This document shows positions 45,991 through 54,585 of a stretch of DNA of 64,000 nt, piece by piece; position 1 is the stretch's first letter; each line of letters starts with the position of its first letter. The translations under genes were made by a program, and so were the position numbers. The notes beneath the pieces were generated by a model. It saw nothing but the letters and a program-made list of their open reading frames with translations. It did no database searches and was not told the origin of the DNA. The stretch is from an uncultured Lachnospiraceae bacterium (GTDB lineage Bacteria > Bacillota > Clostridia > Lachnospirales > Lachnospiraceae): positions 1 to 64,000 of the forward strand of contig CAJTPF010000017.1 of NCBI GenBank assembly GCA_910578175.1. The letters are read 5' to 3'.

Positions 45991-46009
45991 GAGAGAAAGT
46001 GAGAAAAAT

Positions 46010-46897
46010 ATGTACAAGATAGTAAAAGCAAAAGAATTATCGACAAACATCTACTTAATGGATGTAGAAGCACCTAGAATTGCTAAATCCTGTCAGCCGG
46101 GCCAGTTTATTATTGCGAAATTGGATGAAAAAGGAGAGAGGATTCCGTTGACAATCTGCGACTACGACAGGGAGCAGGGACTTATCACCATTGTTTTCCA
46201 GGTGATCGGCGCCTCTACGGAAAAGATGGCAAAGCTTCGGGAAGGCGACTCGTTCCGGGATTTTACCGGTCCTCTGGGTCAGCCGTCTGAATTTGTAAAT
46301 GAAGATCCGGAAGAATTAAAGAAGAGAAAATATCTTTTTGTGGCCGGCGGCGTTGGAACCGCACCGGTGTATCCGCAGGTGAAGTGGCTGCATGAGCATG
46401 GCATTGAGGCGGATGTCATTGTGGGAGCAAAAACAAAAGACATTCTGATCCTGGAAGAAGAAATGAAGGAAGTGGGCAATCTGATCGTTGCCACAGATGA
46501 CGGTTCATACGGATTTAAGGGTATGGTGACCGGTGCGATTGAAGACCTTGTAAATAATCAGGGTAAGAAGTATGATGTCTGCGTGGCTATCGGACCGATG
46601 ATCATGATGAAGTTCGTCTGCCTTTTAACTAAAAAATTAGAGATTCCTACTATCGTATCGCTGAATCCGGTCATGGTAGACGGTACCGGTATGTGCGGTG
46701 CCTGCCGTGTACAGGTTGGAGATGAAGTGAAGTTTGCATGTGTGGACGGTCCTGAATTTGACGGACATAAGGTAGATTTTGACCAGGCTATGAAGAGACA
46801 GCAGATGTATAAAACTGAAGAAGGCAGAGCGTTATTAAAACTCCGTGAAGGTGATACTCACCAGGGTGGCGGATGTGGCTGTGGAGGTGACAAGTAA
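46010..46897 (+). CDS. nfnA: NADH-dependent ferredoxin:NADP oxidoreductase, subunit A
   Basis: A 295-residue FAD/NAD-binding protein of the dihydroorotate-dehydrogenase-electron-transfer type. It has an FAD motif (RIPLTICDYD), an NAD motif (GGVGTAPVYPQVKWL) and a [2Fe-2S] Cys cluster (DGTGMCGACRVQVGDEVKFACVDGPEFDGH). With subunit B it forms the electron-bifurcating Nfn complex that links reduced ferredoxin and NADH to NADP reduction. A Cys/Gly-rich tail (GGGCGCGGDK) is an extra. The next gene overlaps by one base. Confidence 0.93.
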   Translation: MYKIVKAKELSTNIYLMDVEAPRIAKSCQPGQFIIAKLDEKGERIPLTICDYDREQGLITIVFQVIGASTEKMAKLREGDSFRDFTGPLGQPSEFVNEDPEELKKRKYLFVAGGVGTAPVYPQVKWLHEHGIEADVIVGAKTKDILILEEEMKEVGNLIVATDDGSYGFKGMVTGAIEDLVNNQGKKYDVCVAIGPMIMMKFVCLLTKKLEIPTIVSLNPVMVDGTGMCGACRVQVGDEVKFACVDGPEFDGHKVDFDQAMKRQQMYKTEEGRALLKLREGDTHQGGGCGCGGDK

Positions 46898-48279
46898 TGG
46901 ATGTATTAAAGAAAGTACCTGTAAGAGAACAGGAGCCGAAAGTCAGGGCAACAAATTTTGAAGAAGTATGTCTGGGATATAACATGGAAGAGGCACAGGA
47001 AGAAGCCAGCAGATGTTTAAAGTGCAAGAATCCCCAGTGTCAGAAGGGATGTCCGGTTTCTATTGATATTCCGGCATTTATAAAAGAAGTCGAAGAAGGA
47101 AATATAGAAGAAGCGGCAAAGGTAATCGGAAAATCGTCTGCACTTCCGGCAGTATGCGGACGTGTGTGTCCTCAGGAAAGCCAGTGCGAAGGAAAATGTA
47201 TCCGGGGGATCAAGGGTGAACCAATCTCCATCGGAAAGCTGGAACGTTTCGTGGCAGACTGGTCCAGAGAAAATGGCATTGAACCGGAAAAAGCAGAAGG
47301 AACAAACGGAAAGAAAGTAGCAGTTATCGGTTCCGGTCCTTCCGGTCTGACCTGTGCGGGAGACCTGGCAAAGCTTGGATATGAAGTTACGATTTTTGAA
47401 GCGCTGCATGAGCCGGGCGGTGTATTGGTTTATGGTATTCCGGAATTTCGTCTGCCGAAAGATACGGTTGTAAAACATGAAATTGAAAATGTGAAAAAAT
47501 TAGGCGTTAAGATTGAAACTAACGTTGTCATCGGACAGTCAACCAAGATTGATGAGCTTCTGAATGAAGAAGGTTTCGATGCGGTATTTATCGGTTCCGG
47601 CGCAGGACTTCCGAGATTTATGGGTATTCCGGGAGAAAGTGCAAACGGTGTATTCTCCGCTAATGAATACCTGACGAGAAGTAATCTGATGAAAGCGTTT
47701 AATGAGGATTATGATACTCCTCTTGTAGCAGGTAAGAAAGTTGCTGTTGTGGGCGGCGGTAATGTTGCAATGGATGCGGCAAGAACTGCATTAAGACTTG
47801 GTGCGGAAGTACATATTGTGTACAGAAGAAGCGAGGAAGAGCTTCCTGCCAGAGTGGAAGAAGTTCATCATGCAAAAGAAGAAGGCGTAATTTTTGATCT
47901 GCTCACCAATCCGGTTGAAATCTTTGAAGATGAAAAAGGCTGGGTAAAAGGAATGAAGTGTATCCGTATGGAACTTGGCCAGCCGGATGCTTCCGGCAGA
48001 AGAAGTCCGGTTGAAGTTCCGGGTTCTGAGTTTGAACTGGATGTAGATACTGTCATCATGTCATTGGGTACTTCACCAAATCCGCTGATATCGTCTACGA
48101 CGATCGGTCTGGATACGGACAGAAGAAAATGTATTATAGCCGATGAATCCGGCAAGACCACCAAAGAAGGTGTTTATGCCGGAGGAGATGCCGTTACGGG
48201 TGCGGCTACCGTTATTCTGGCAATGGAGGCCGGAAAAGCAGGTGCGAAAGGAATCCATGAGTTTCTTTCCAATCAGTAA
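46897..48279 (+). CDS. nfnB: NADH-dependent ferredoxin:NADP oxidoreductase, subunit B
   Basis: A 460-residue flavoprotein related to the small subunit of glutamate synthase. Two N-terminal [4Fe-4S] Cys groups (CLKCKNPQCQKGCPVSIDIPAF and CGRVCPQESQCEGKC) are followed by FAD (GSGPSGLTCAGDL) and NADPH (GGGNVAMDAARTA) binding sites. The partner gene lies directly upstream with a one-base overlap, which favours Nfn over a true glutamate synthase subunit. Confidence 0.93.
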   Translation: MDVLKKVPVREQEPKVRATNFEEVCLGYNMEEAQEEASRCLKCKNPQCQKGCPVSIDIPAFIKEVEEGNIEEAAKVIGKSSALPAVCGRVCPQESQCEGKCIRGIKGEPISIGKLERFVADWSRENGIEPEKAEGTNGKKVAVIGSGPSGLTCAGDLAKLGYEVTIFEALHEPGGVLVYGIPEFRLPKDTVVKHEIENVKKLGVKIETNVVIGQSTKIDELLNEEGFDAVFIGSGAGLPRFMGIPGESANGVFSANEYLTRSNLMKAFNEDYDTPLVAGKKVAVVGGGNVAMDAARTALRLGAEVHIVYRRSEEELPARVEEVHHAKEEGVIFDLLTNPVEIFEDEKGWVKGMKCIRMELGQPDASGRRSPVEVPGSEFELDVDTVIMSLGTSPNPLISSTTIGLDTDRRKCIIADESGKTTKEGVYAGGDAVTGAATVILAMEAGKAGAKGIHEFLSNQ

Positions 48280-48313
48280 AAAATAACAAAACAGTTTTGG
48301 AAACGAGAAGTTT

Positions 48314-48354
48314 AAGGGAGACGCTCCGTATGGAAGCGGTCTCCCTTCGATTTT
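48314..48354 (+). terminator. Terminator after nfnB
   Basis: AAGGGAGAC (48314-48322) pairs with GTCTCCCTT (48339-48347), followed by a loose T-rich stretch. Confidence 0.65.
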
Positions 48355-48380
48355 AAATTTTTTGGAAGGATGGGAGAACC

Positions 48381-49373
48381 ATGAAGATCGTATTACCGGA
48401 TATAAAAACCCTTACGGACGGGGATCTGGATTTATCCGTACTGGAGCAGTTTGGAGAAGTGATCGCTTATCCGCTGACGAAATATGAAGAGATAGCCGGA
48501 CGGATAGCTGATGCCGATGCGGTATTATGTAATAAAACGCTGATGAATGCAGAGACGTTAAAAGATGCCGGAAAGCTGAAATATATCGGATTGTTTGCAA
48601 CAGGATATAATAATGTTGATCTGGACTATACAAATGCCCATAATATCACTGTATCAAATGCTGGCAGTTATTCCACCGAGGCAGTGGCACAGCATACCTT
48701 TGCCCTGTTATTAAATTACTATGGGAGAATCCGGGAATATGCAGAATATACGGCTTCCGGCGGCTGGAAACGGAGTGATATCTTTTGTTCCTTTGCGTAT
48801 CCAATGCAGGAAATGGCAGGAAAGACTCTGGGGATCATCGGGTTTGGCAGCATCGGTCAGAGAGTGGCGGAGATTGCATTGGCTTTTCGGATGAAAGTGC
48901 TGGTCACTTCCGGAACCCGGACCAAAGCAGAGAAAATATGCAGGGAATCATTTATAAGGCCGTATGGGGAAGGTATGATCGGGGTGACGGATTTGGAGAC
49001 ACTGGTTTCGGAATCCGATGTGGTGACGGTCCATTGTCCTCTCAACGACCGGTCGGAACGAATGATTGACCGGAGTTTACTGGAAAAATTTAAATCTTCG
49101 GCATATCTGATCAATACTTCCAGAGGTGGTATCATAGATGAAGAAGCATTGTATCATGCTTTGGAGGAGGGAAGGATTGCCGGTGCAGCGCTGGATGTAA
49201 TGCAGACGGAGCCTATGCCGGATAATTGCAGACTGTCCGGAGTGAGAAATCTGGTGATCACTCCTCATGTAGCCTGGGCGCCGCTGGAGACCAGACAGAG
49301 ACTTCTGGATATTGCAGTGGAAAATCTGGACGGTTACCGGAAGGGGACGCCCAGACATGTGATTCAAAAATAA
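48381..49373 (+). CDS. D-2-hydroxyacid dehydrogenase (hydroxypyruvate/glycerate type)
   Basis: A 330-residue NAD-dependent enzyme with the Rossmann motif LGIIGFGSIGQRVAEIA, then NTSRGGIIDEEAL and the catalytic His in TPHVAW. It reduces 2-oxo acids such as hydroxypyruvate or glyoxylate; the exact substrate is not readable. TTGGAAGGATGGGAG precedes the ATG. It may be co-transcribed with the following lipoprotein gene. Confidence 0.9.
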   Translation: MKIVLPDIKTLTDGDLDLSVLEQFGEVIAYPLTKYEEIAGRIADADAVLCNKTLMNAETLKDAGKLKYIGLFATGYNNVDLDYTNAHNITVSNAGSYSTEAVAQHTFALLLNYYGRIREYAEYTASGGWKRSDIFCSFAYPMQEMAGKTLGIIGFGSIGQRVAEIALAFRMKVLVTSGTRTKAEKICRESFIRPYGEGMIGVTDLETLVSESDVVTVHCPLNDRSERMIDRSLLEKFKSSAYLINTSRGGIIDEEALYHALEEGRIAGAALDVMQTEPMPDNCRLSGVRNLVITPHVAWAPLETRQRLLDIAVENLDGYRKGTPRHVIQK

Positions 49374-49411
49374 GAATGAAAATGTGCTGAGACGGGAAAG
49401 GGAGCGATAAT

Positions 49412-50728
49412 ATGAAACAGATTAAGAAAGACGAAAGAACGGACAGCCAGAAGTTTCCGAATGGAATGATACGTATGGCAGTTTTACTGCTGATGTCATT
49501 TCTGATGCTGACAGGATGCGGAAAATCGGACCGTGTTCCGGCCGGGAATGATTTGGTCACTATGTACACTCCTTCTGAGATGAGTGAAACATTGCCAACC
49601 GTTCCGGAACCGTCACAGGAGGAACCGGCAGGCACAGAGCAGTCTGATCTATCAGAACCGGCAGGAACACAAGTGACCGCCCCGGACAATACGGTGAGAA
49701 TTCTGATGGCTGGTGATATTTTACTGCACGAGAGGGTCAGTGACAGCGGGGCAATGCCGGATGGAACATATAATTATGACCATTTATTTGCAAATCTGAA
49801 ACAGGAAATATCATCTGCAGATCTGGCACTGGTGAATCAGGAGGTAATCCTTGGCGGAAGAGAAATCGGATTATCCGGCTATCCTTCTTTTAACGGAGCC
49901 TATGAAGTAGGAGATGCCCTGGCTGAGGCAGGATTTGATGTGGTTCTCCATGCCACCAATCATGCACTGGACCGGGGAAAGAAAGGGCTTTTAAATTGTA
50001 TTTCATACTGGAAGACAAATCACCCGGAAATGGGAGTACTGGGAATCCAGGAATCGGAAGAAGAGCAGGAATCCATCTATGTAAAGGAAGTTAACGGTAT
50101 CCGAATCGCGATCTTAAATTATACCTACGGCACTAACGGGATTCCTCTTCCTTCCGATATGCCTTTTGCAGTAAATCTTCTGAATAAAACCCAGGTGGCG
50201 GCCGATGTGATAAAAGCAAGATCAGTTGCTGAATTTATTATCGTATGTCCGCATTGGGGAACAGAATATATATACGGAATCAGCGATTATCAGCGGGAGT
50301 GGGCAGAATATTTTGCCTCTCTGGGCGTCAATCTGGTTCTGGGAACACATCCCCATGTCATTGAACCGGTGGAATGGGTCGGAGGAGAAAACGGTAACGG
50401 GGGGACGCTGGTATATTATTCCATTGGAAATTTTATAAATGCCACAAATGAAAACGGCAGCGGTGTAGGCGGCCGGATGCTGGGAGCTTTGGCTGAAGTC
50501 ACGATCCGGAGAAATTCCGACGGTTCGGTGAGCATAGCGGATTATGGCGTTTTACCCACGGTAACCCATATAAAGACCGGTGCAGGACAGATTACCACAT
50601 ATAAGCTTCAGGATTATACGGAAACACTGGCAGGAGAGAACGAAATCCTCAAACAGGATGCCGGGTTCTCCTACCAGTACTGTGTTAAATTGTGCAGGGA
50701 GGTTTTTGGGGAATTGTATATGAAGTAA
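49412..50728 (+). CDS. CapA-family (PGA_cap) lipoprotein
   Basis: A 438-residue protein with a lipoprotein signal (MAVLLLMSFLMLTGC, lipobox LTGC), a Pro/Glu/Thr-rich spacer to about residue 88, then a metallophosphoesterase-like CapA domain (ILMAGDILLHERVSDSG, HATNHALDRG, VCPHWGTEY, LGTHPHVIEP). The family includes poly-gamma-glutamate capsule proteins, but no capBC genes are nearby. A cell-surface hydrolase role is inferred. Confidence 0.9.
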   Translation: MKQIKKDERTDSQKFPNGMIRMAVLLLMSFLMLTGCGKSDRVPAGNDLVTMYTPSEMSETLPTVPEPSQEEPAGTEQSDLSEPAGTQVTAPDNTVRILMAGDILLHERVSDSGAMPDGTYNYDHLFANLKQEISSADLALVNQEVILGGREIGLSGYPSFNGAYEVGDALAEAGFDVVLHATNHALDRGKKGLLNCISYWKTNHPEMGVLGIQESEEEQESIYVKEVNGIRIAILNYTYGTNGIPLPSDMPFAVNLLNKTQVAADVIKARSVAEFIIVCPHWGTEYIYGISDYQREWAEYFASLGVNLVLGTHPHVIEPVEWVGGENGNGGTLVYYSIGNFINATNENGSGVGGRMLGALAEVTIRRNSDGSVSIADYGVLPTVTHIKTGAGQITTYKLQDYTETLAGENEILKQDAGFSYQYCVKLCREVFGELYMK

Positions 50729-50766
50729 AAGCATTGTCCCCCGTCTATGGGAAGGGTTCTGGGTTT

Positions 50767-51537
50767 TTAGGTTATATTATTTATGATTGACAAAAATATC
50801 CGGTTTAATTCTTCATAGCCGCAAGGAGTTTCCTGTTTCAGAAAAGGAAGGGAATCAGGAAGTTCCTTTAGGTTTCTGTCAATATATCTGTTTAAATCTT
50901 CGATTTGCGGGCATAGTTCAGTTTCTGGCGAATGCATTTTTAAATCCAGCAGTTTATGAATGACCGGTTGCAGTTCCGGTTCCAGTTCCGCCTCTGCCAG
51001 AGTTTGGAAAAATACCGGCGGAGGTGAATTTTTATCCAGAATCCACTTACAGGCCAGAAGGGGACGGATGACATAGAAATATTTTTTTAGTCGTACCATA
51101 TCACCCTTCCGGCAGCTTTTGTAGTTATTGATGGCAATATTCAGATAGTGATGGAATCCGGCTTTTGGAGAAAAATACTGACTGAGCAGTGATTTTAACC
51201 GGTTCCATTCCTCTGTATACCGATAGATAATGGGAGAATCTGCCCATTCGAATAATGTGGGATTGGAGCCTTTTAACAGCCGTAGCGCTTTTTGCAGGTC
51301 CCAACCGTTGATATCCAGCGTATCATCTAACTGCCATTCGATGACATCTCTGGTTTTTTCTAATTTCAGATAAAAATCCGGACGTCGTACATAAATAAAT
51401 CTTACGTCGTAATCGCTGTCCGGGGAAGCGAATCCCCAGGCACGGCTGCCGGATTCCAGGGCATAAATGATTTTTACCTGTTCCTGTTTTTCGATTTCTG
51501 AAATTTTTTTCTGAATGATCGGATCCAATAAGAACAC
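50767..51537 (-). CDS. RlaP-type nucleotidyltransferase of an RNA-repair operon
   Basis: A 256-residue protein with a polymerase-beta nucleotidyltransferase core: ALESGSRAWGFASPDSDYDVRFIYVRRPDFYL, with the GS motif and the DxD metal pair in SDYDV. It fits the RlaP/YcgL family (RNA repair pathway DNA polymerase beta family). It is the last gene of the slipin-rtcB cluster, 26 bp after rtcB, with AGAAGGTG upstream. Adding nucleotides to damaged RNA ends before ligation is a plausible role; its real substrate is unknown. Confidence 0.88.
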   Translation of the reverse strand: MFLLDPIIQKKISEIEKQEQVKIIYALESGSRAWGFASPDSDYDVRFIYVRRPDFYLKLEKTRDVIEWQLDDTLDINGWDLQKALRLLKGSNPTLFEWADSPIIYRYTEEWNRLKSLLSQYFSPKAGFHHYLNIAINNYKSCRKGDMVRLKKYFYVIRPLLACKWILDKNSPPPVFFQTLAEAELEPELQPVIHKLLDLKMHSPETELCPQIEDLNRYIDRNLKELPDSLPFLKQETPCGYEELNRIFLSIINNIT

Positions 51538-51563
51538 CTTCTTTCTAATGATTAGTTGTAGAT

Positions 51564-52787
51564 TCAGGAGCCTGCTTTAAAATTGTAAACAGGTTTGATC
51601 ATTTTGATGATATCAGCAGTAGGAGTGATATTATTTACTATGTCTTCCGCATTTTTATATGCCATCGGACATTCATCCAAGGTGGAAGGGTGAATGGAAG
51701 TGGTATAAATGCCTTCCATTTCTTTTTCAAACTCTTCTAACGTGAATTTTTCTTTTGCTGCAGAGCGGCTGTACAGGCGTCCGGCTCCATGAGGAGCGGA
51801 GCAGTTCCAGTCTTTATTTCCTTTGCCGATACAGATCAGACTTCCGTCCCGCATGTTAATGGGGATTAAAAGTTTTTCTCCTTTTTTAGCGGAAACAGCT
51901 CCCTTTCGGACGATATTGCTGTCATGATCGATATAGTTATGAACGGTTTCAAAGGATGGGAAGTCTGACAGTTCTTTATTCAAAAGTTCTTTTAGAATGA
52001 TATCGGCAATCGTTAGCCGGTTTAAGTTTGCAAAATGCTGGCATATTTTCATGTCTGCCAGATAATCATCTCTGTATGTTCCGGTGAGATAACATAAATC
52101 CTTTGGCACATGAATATCTTTTGCTTCAAACCGGGATTTTAATTCCCTGATCGCCGTCTGTATATCGTTTTTTCTTCCTGCCGCCTTATATTCTGCTATG
52201 ATACGGTCCCGTTCCTGAAAAAGAGTATCCTTCCCGCAGAGAATCTCATATGCCATATTCTGATGGTATTCCGCAACCTGTTTTCCAAGGTTCCGGCTTC
52301 CGGTATGAATCACCAGATACTGGTTTCCATCCCCGTCCCGGTCAACTTCTATAAAATGGTTGCCGCCGCCCAGGGTTCCGATGCTGCGCTGAATACGTTT
52401 GGTATCTTTTAAAGCCCGGTAGCAGGTTAAAGCCTGTAATTCAGGGAATCGTACGATTCTTCCGGGATGGACCTGTTTTCCGGCGGGTACATAGGCGCGG
52501 ATGATGGTGTCCAGCCTTTTCAGATCAATGGTTTCTTTTCCAAGCTCTACCGTCAGCATACCGCATCCGATATCCACGCCCACAATGTTGGGAATCACCA
52601 TATCCCCAAGATTGGCAGTAAATCCGATCACGCAGCCGTTTCCGGTATGAACATCCGGCATGATACGGATCTGACAGCCTTTTACAAAGGGCTGGCTGCA
52701 TAACTGTTCAATTTGGGAAATGGCGCTGTTTTCGATTATATTTGTAAAAACGGTTGCGGATGCATAAGTTCCGTTGATAATATTCAT
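51564..52787 (-). CDS. rtcB: RtcB RNA ligase
   Basis: A 407-residue GTP-dependent ligase that joins 2',3'-cyclic phosphate or 3'-phosphate ends to 5'-OH ends. Metal-binding segments are all present: MPDVHTGNGCVIG, VDIGCGM, GTLGGGNHFIEV, HTGSRNLGKQV. The guanylylated His lies in APHGAGRLYSRS. The ribosome binding site is AAAGGAGG. No archease or rtcA gene is present; instead a slipin precedes and a nucleotidyltransferase follows. It would repair RNA cleaved by tRNA-targeting toxins or stress. Confidence 0.96.
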   Translation of the reverse strand: MNIINGTYASATVFTNIIENSAISQIEQLCSQPFVKGCQIRIMPDVHTGNGCVIGFTANLGDMVIPNIVGVDIGCGMLTVELGKETIDLKRLDTIIRAYVPAGKQVHPGRIVRFPELQALTCYRALKDTKRIQRSIGTLGGGNHFIEVDRDGDGNQYLVIHTGSRNLGKQVAEYHQNMAYEILCGKDTLFQERDRIIAEYKAAGRKNDIQTAIRELKSRFEAKDIHVPKDLCYLTGTYRDDYLADMKICQHFANLNRLTIADIILKELLNKELSDFPSFETVHNYIDHDSNIVRKGAVSAKKGEKLLIPINMRDGSLICIGKGNKDWNCSAPHGAGRLYSRSAAKEKFTLEEFEKEMEGIYTTSIHPSTLDECPMAYKNAEDIVNNITPTADIIKMIKPVYNFKAGS

Positions 52788-52932
52788 GGTGTTGTCCTCC
52801 TTTATATGGTTTGAAAAAATATTTTTTGGCGGCTGTGCATCGGCAGCAAAAAACTTTTTTTTGTATTAACTTTAAAATTAATATAAGAAGTTTAAATTTG
52901 TTGCGGTTAAACATCATATCAGCCGGGAAACA

Positions 52933-52964
52933 GCCGCCGGACCCCGTTCCCCCGCTCCGGCGGC
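52933..52964 (-). other. GC-rich hairpin between slipin and rtcB
   Basis: GCCGCCGGA pairs perfectly with TCCGGCGGC across a 14-nt purine-rich loop. There is no T tract, so it is not a standard terminator. It lies 20 nt past the slipin stop and about 145 nt before rtcB in a 197-bp gap. It may be an mRNA stability or processing hairpin. Confidence 0.6.
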
Positions 52965-52984
52965 GTCCTCTTTGTCGATATGAG

Positions 52985-54091
52985 TCAACCGACTGCATTT
53001 CCGCCCCGCATAATCGTATTAAGCTGTGACAGCAAATCCGCATTCCCATTCACCGATATATTCCCCACATTTTCGCAGATTCTCTCCAGATATTCCAGTT
53101 CTTTTAATTTGTACAGTGTCCGGTTTTCGTCCATCAGTTTTGCAGTATTTAACAGGGAGCGGGTTGAAGCTACCTCTTCTCTGCGGGTGATGACATTTGC
53201 CTGTGCCCGTTTTTCAGCAATCAGTACGGAATTCATGATTTCACGGATTTCTCCCGGAAGAATGATATCCCGGATTCCGGCATCCATGATGTCGATATAA
53301 AATTCTCTGGCTTTCAGTTTCAGCTTTTCGAATACCTGTTCAGAGATTTCGTCTTTATTTTCCAGTATTTCATCAATGGTATGTCTGCCGATGTATTCAC
53401 GGAGTGCAAGTTGCGCCGCTATATGCAACTGTTCCTCATAATTGTCAATTTCGGTCAAAACTTTTGTGTAATCTGTTATTTTATAATTGCAGATGAAATT
53501 GATTCGAAGGCATACTTTATCTTTGGACAGGATTTCCTGACCGGTAATGGTAAGCTGGGTTAAGCGTGTATCCACGTAATCGGCATTTACTTTCGTTTTG
53601 TATTGCCAAAAGTAATAGATACCGGAATCCAGCAGACGAACCAGGTGTTTATTATAGTAAAGACGGGCTTTCATATATTCGGCCACCTCAACTTTGGTAT
53701 ACAGGTGCGTAGGAATCCGTGTGAACATGAATTGCGGTATTTCAGCGGCTGATTCCGGTTCCGTCATATTGATCCGTGTAAAAGTATGTTTATCATGAAC
53801 AGACCAGAATGCATATGTACCGGCTGTCAGGGCTTCCGTAAATCTGCCGTTTATGAAATGGAGCGCCAGTTCCTCATCCGGCACATCGATCACCGTGGTA
53901 TCTGCAGCCACGGCAGAATTTTTAAGCAGTACATCCAAAGAAGCAATTTTTGAAGCAAGAGGCTGATCCAGGGATACCAATTCTATCTTTTTTTCGCCGA
54001 AGACATGATATTTACCGGCGTTTAACAGTGTTATGAATTTTCCGTTATGAAAGAGAAGTCCTCTTTGATTTTCTGTGATTATTGTTTTCAT
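52985..54091 (-). CDS. Slipin (SPFH/Band-7 domain) protein
   Basis: A 368-residue protein. About the first 110 residues are an unusual N-terminal part with two similar 'GKY.. / GTY..' segments (HNGKFITLLNAGKYHVFG, INGRFTEALTAGTYAFW). The SPFH/Band-7 core follows (LVRLLDSGIYYFWQYKTKVNADYVDTRL..., LKAREFYIDIMDAGIRDIILPGEIREIMN) and then a helical C-terminus. There is no obvious membrane helix. Slipins associated with RtcB are a recurring bacterial theme; its scaffold role is inferred. CAGGAGG precedes ATG 54091. Confidence 0.9.
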   Translation of the reverse strand: MKTIITENQRGLLFHNGKFITLLNAGKYHVFGEKKIELVSLDQPLASKIASLDVLLKNSAVAADTTVIDVPDEELALHFINGRFTEALTAGTYAFWSVHDKHTFTRINMTEPESAAEIPQFMFTRIPTHLYTKVEVAEYMKARLYYNKHLVRLLDSGIYYFWQYKTKVNADYVDTRLTQLTITGQEILSKDKVCLRINFICNYKITDYTKVLTEIDNYEEQLHIAAQLALREYIGRHTIDEILENKDEISEQVFEKLKLKAREFYIDIMDAGIRDIILPGEIREIMNSVLIAEKRAQANVITRREEVASTRSLLNTAKLMDENRTLYKLKELEYLERICENVGNISVNGNADLLSQLNTIMRGGNAVG

Positions 54092-54545
54092 ATATTAAAC
54101 CTCCTGTTGTTAAAAATAATATCAATCCTTGAAAGCGCCTTTTTCCATGCAGGAAATGCGGCCGATAAATTTAGTTTTACTGCGGCATAAGCGGAAGCGC
54201 TGCTTTGGCTTATGAAGGATTAAAACGGTATCCTTTTCGGGCAGGGCATTTTCTGCATTGTTACTTCAAAGCAGATATGAAATGCAGGGCATTTGATACC
54301 TGACATCGAGTAACCGGAAAATGGCTGTTCTGATTTTGATTGTGTTCCTAACACAATGGCATAAAGCCAAAAACCAAAGCCACTTGGCCGGAAGGAAAAT
54401 CCGGGCAGGATTCGAACCTGCGATGTAAAAAGTTTTAGCATACATTTTGGTATAACCGGATGAACTATGGTGAAATCCGTTAGGATTGATTCACCAACTG
54501 TTTTACAAGGGATATTGTAATGGAAAATCATGGAAGAATCACGGA
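54092..54545 (-). ncRNA. Probable structured non-coding RNA region upstream of the slipin gene
   Basis: This 454-bp stretch has no supportable gene. It begins after the WYL operon terminator and ends at the slipin ribosome binding site. On the minus strand it contains successive hairpins: GGTGA/TCACC with inner AATCC/GGATT (54469-54495), the tRNA-like module (54398-54462), TTGTGTT-AGG-AACACAA, CTGCATT/AATGCAG, and CATAAGC/GCTTATG. Their density suggests a leader or small RNA transcribed toward slipin-rtcB. A TACAAT -10 candidate lies near 54515, but its -35 is poor. Confidence 0.5.
54398..54462 (-). ncRNA. tRNA-like T-arm/acceptor module
   Basis: On the minus strand, a canonical T-arm GCAGG-TTCGAAT-CCTGC (54405-54421) is followed by CCGGAT, which pairs with ATCCGG at 54456-54461 as a 6-bp acceptor-like stem. 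The 34 nt between do not form proper D and anticodon arms (only ATAC/GTAT or ATGTA/TACAT), and no CCA is encoded. It is a tRNA mimic or decayed tRNA, not a working tRNA. Bacterial Y RNAs of RNA-repair operons (YrlA) carry such modules, which makes its place here notable. Confidence 0.5.
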
Positions 54546-54585
54546 AAAAAAGTTGCGAACTCTTATTTCGGTCCGCAACTTTTTT
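54545..54585 (-). terminator. Terminator of the WYL regulator operon
   Basis: AAAAAGTTGCG and CGCAACTTTTTTT pair around the stop codon of the second WYL gene. The T tract lies on the minus-strand downstream side. Confidence 0.85.

Noticed and set aside
54398..54462. Functional tRNA gene on the minus strand
   Set aside because: The T-arm is canonical, but D and anticodon arms cannot be formed, the length is 65 nt, and the D-loop GG is missing.
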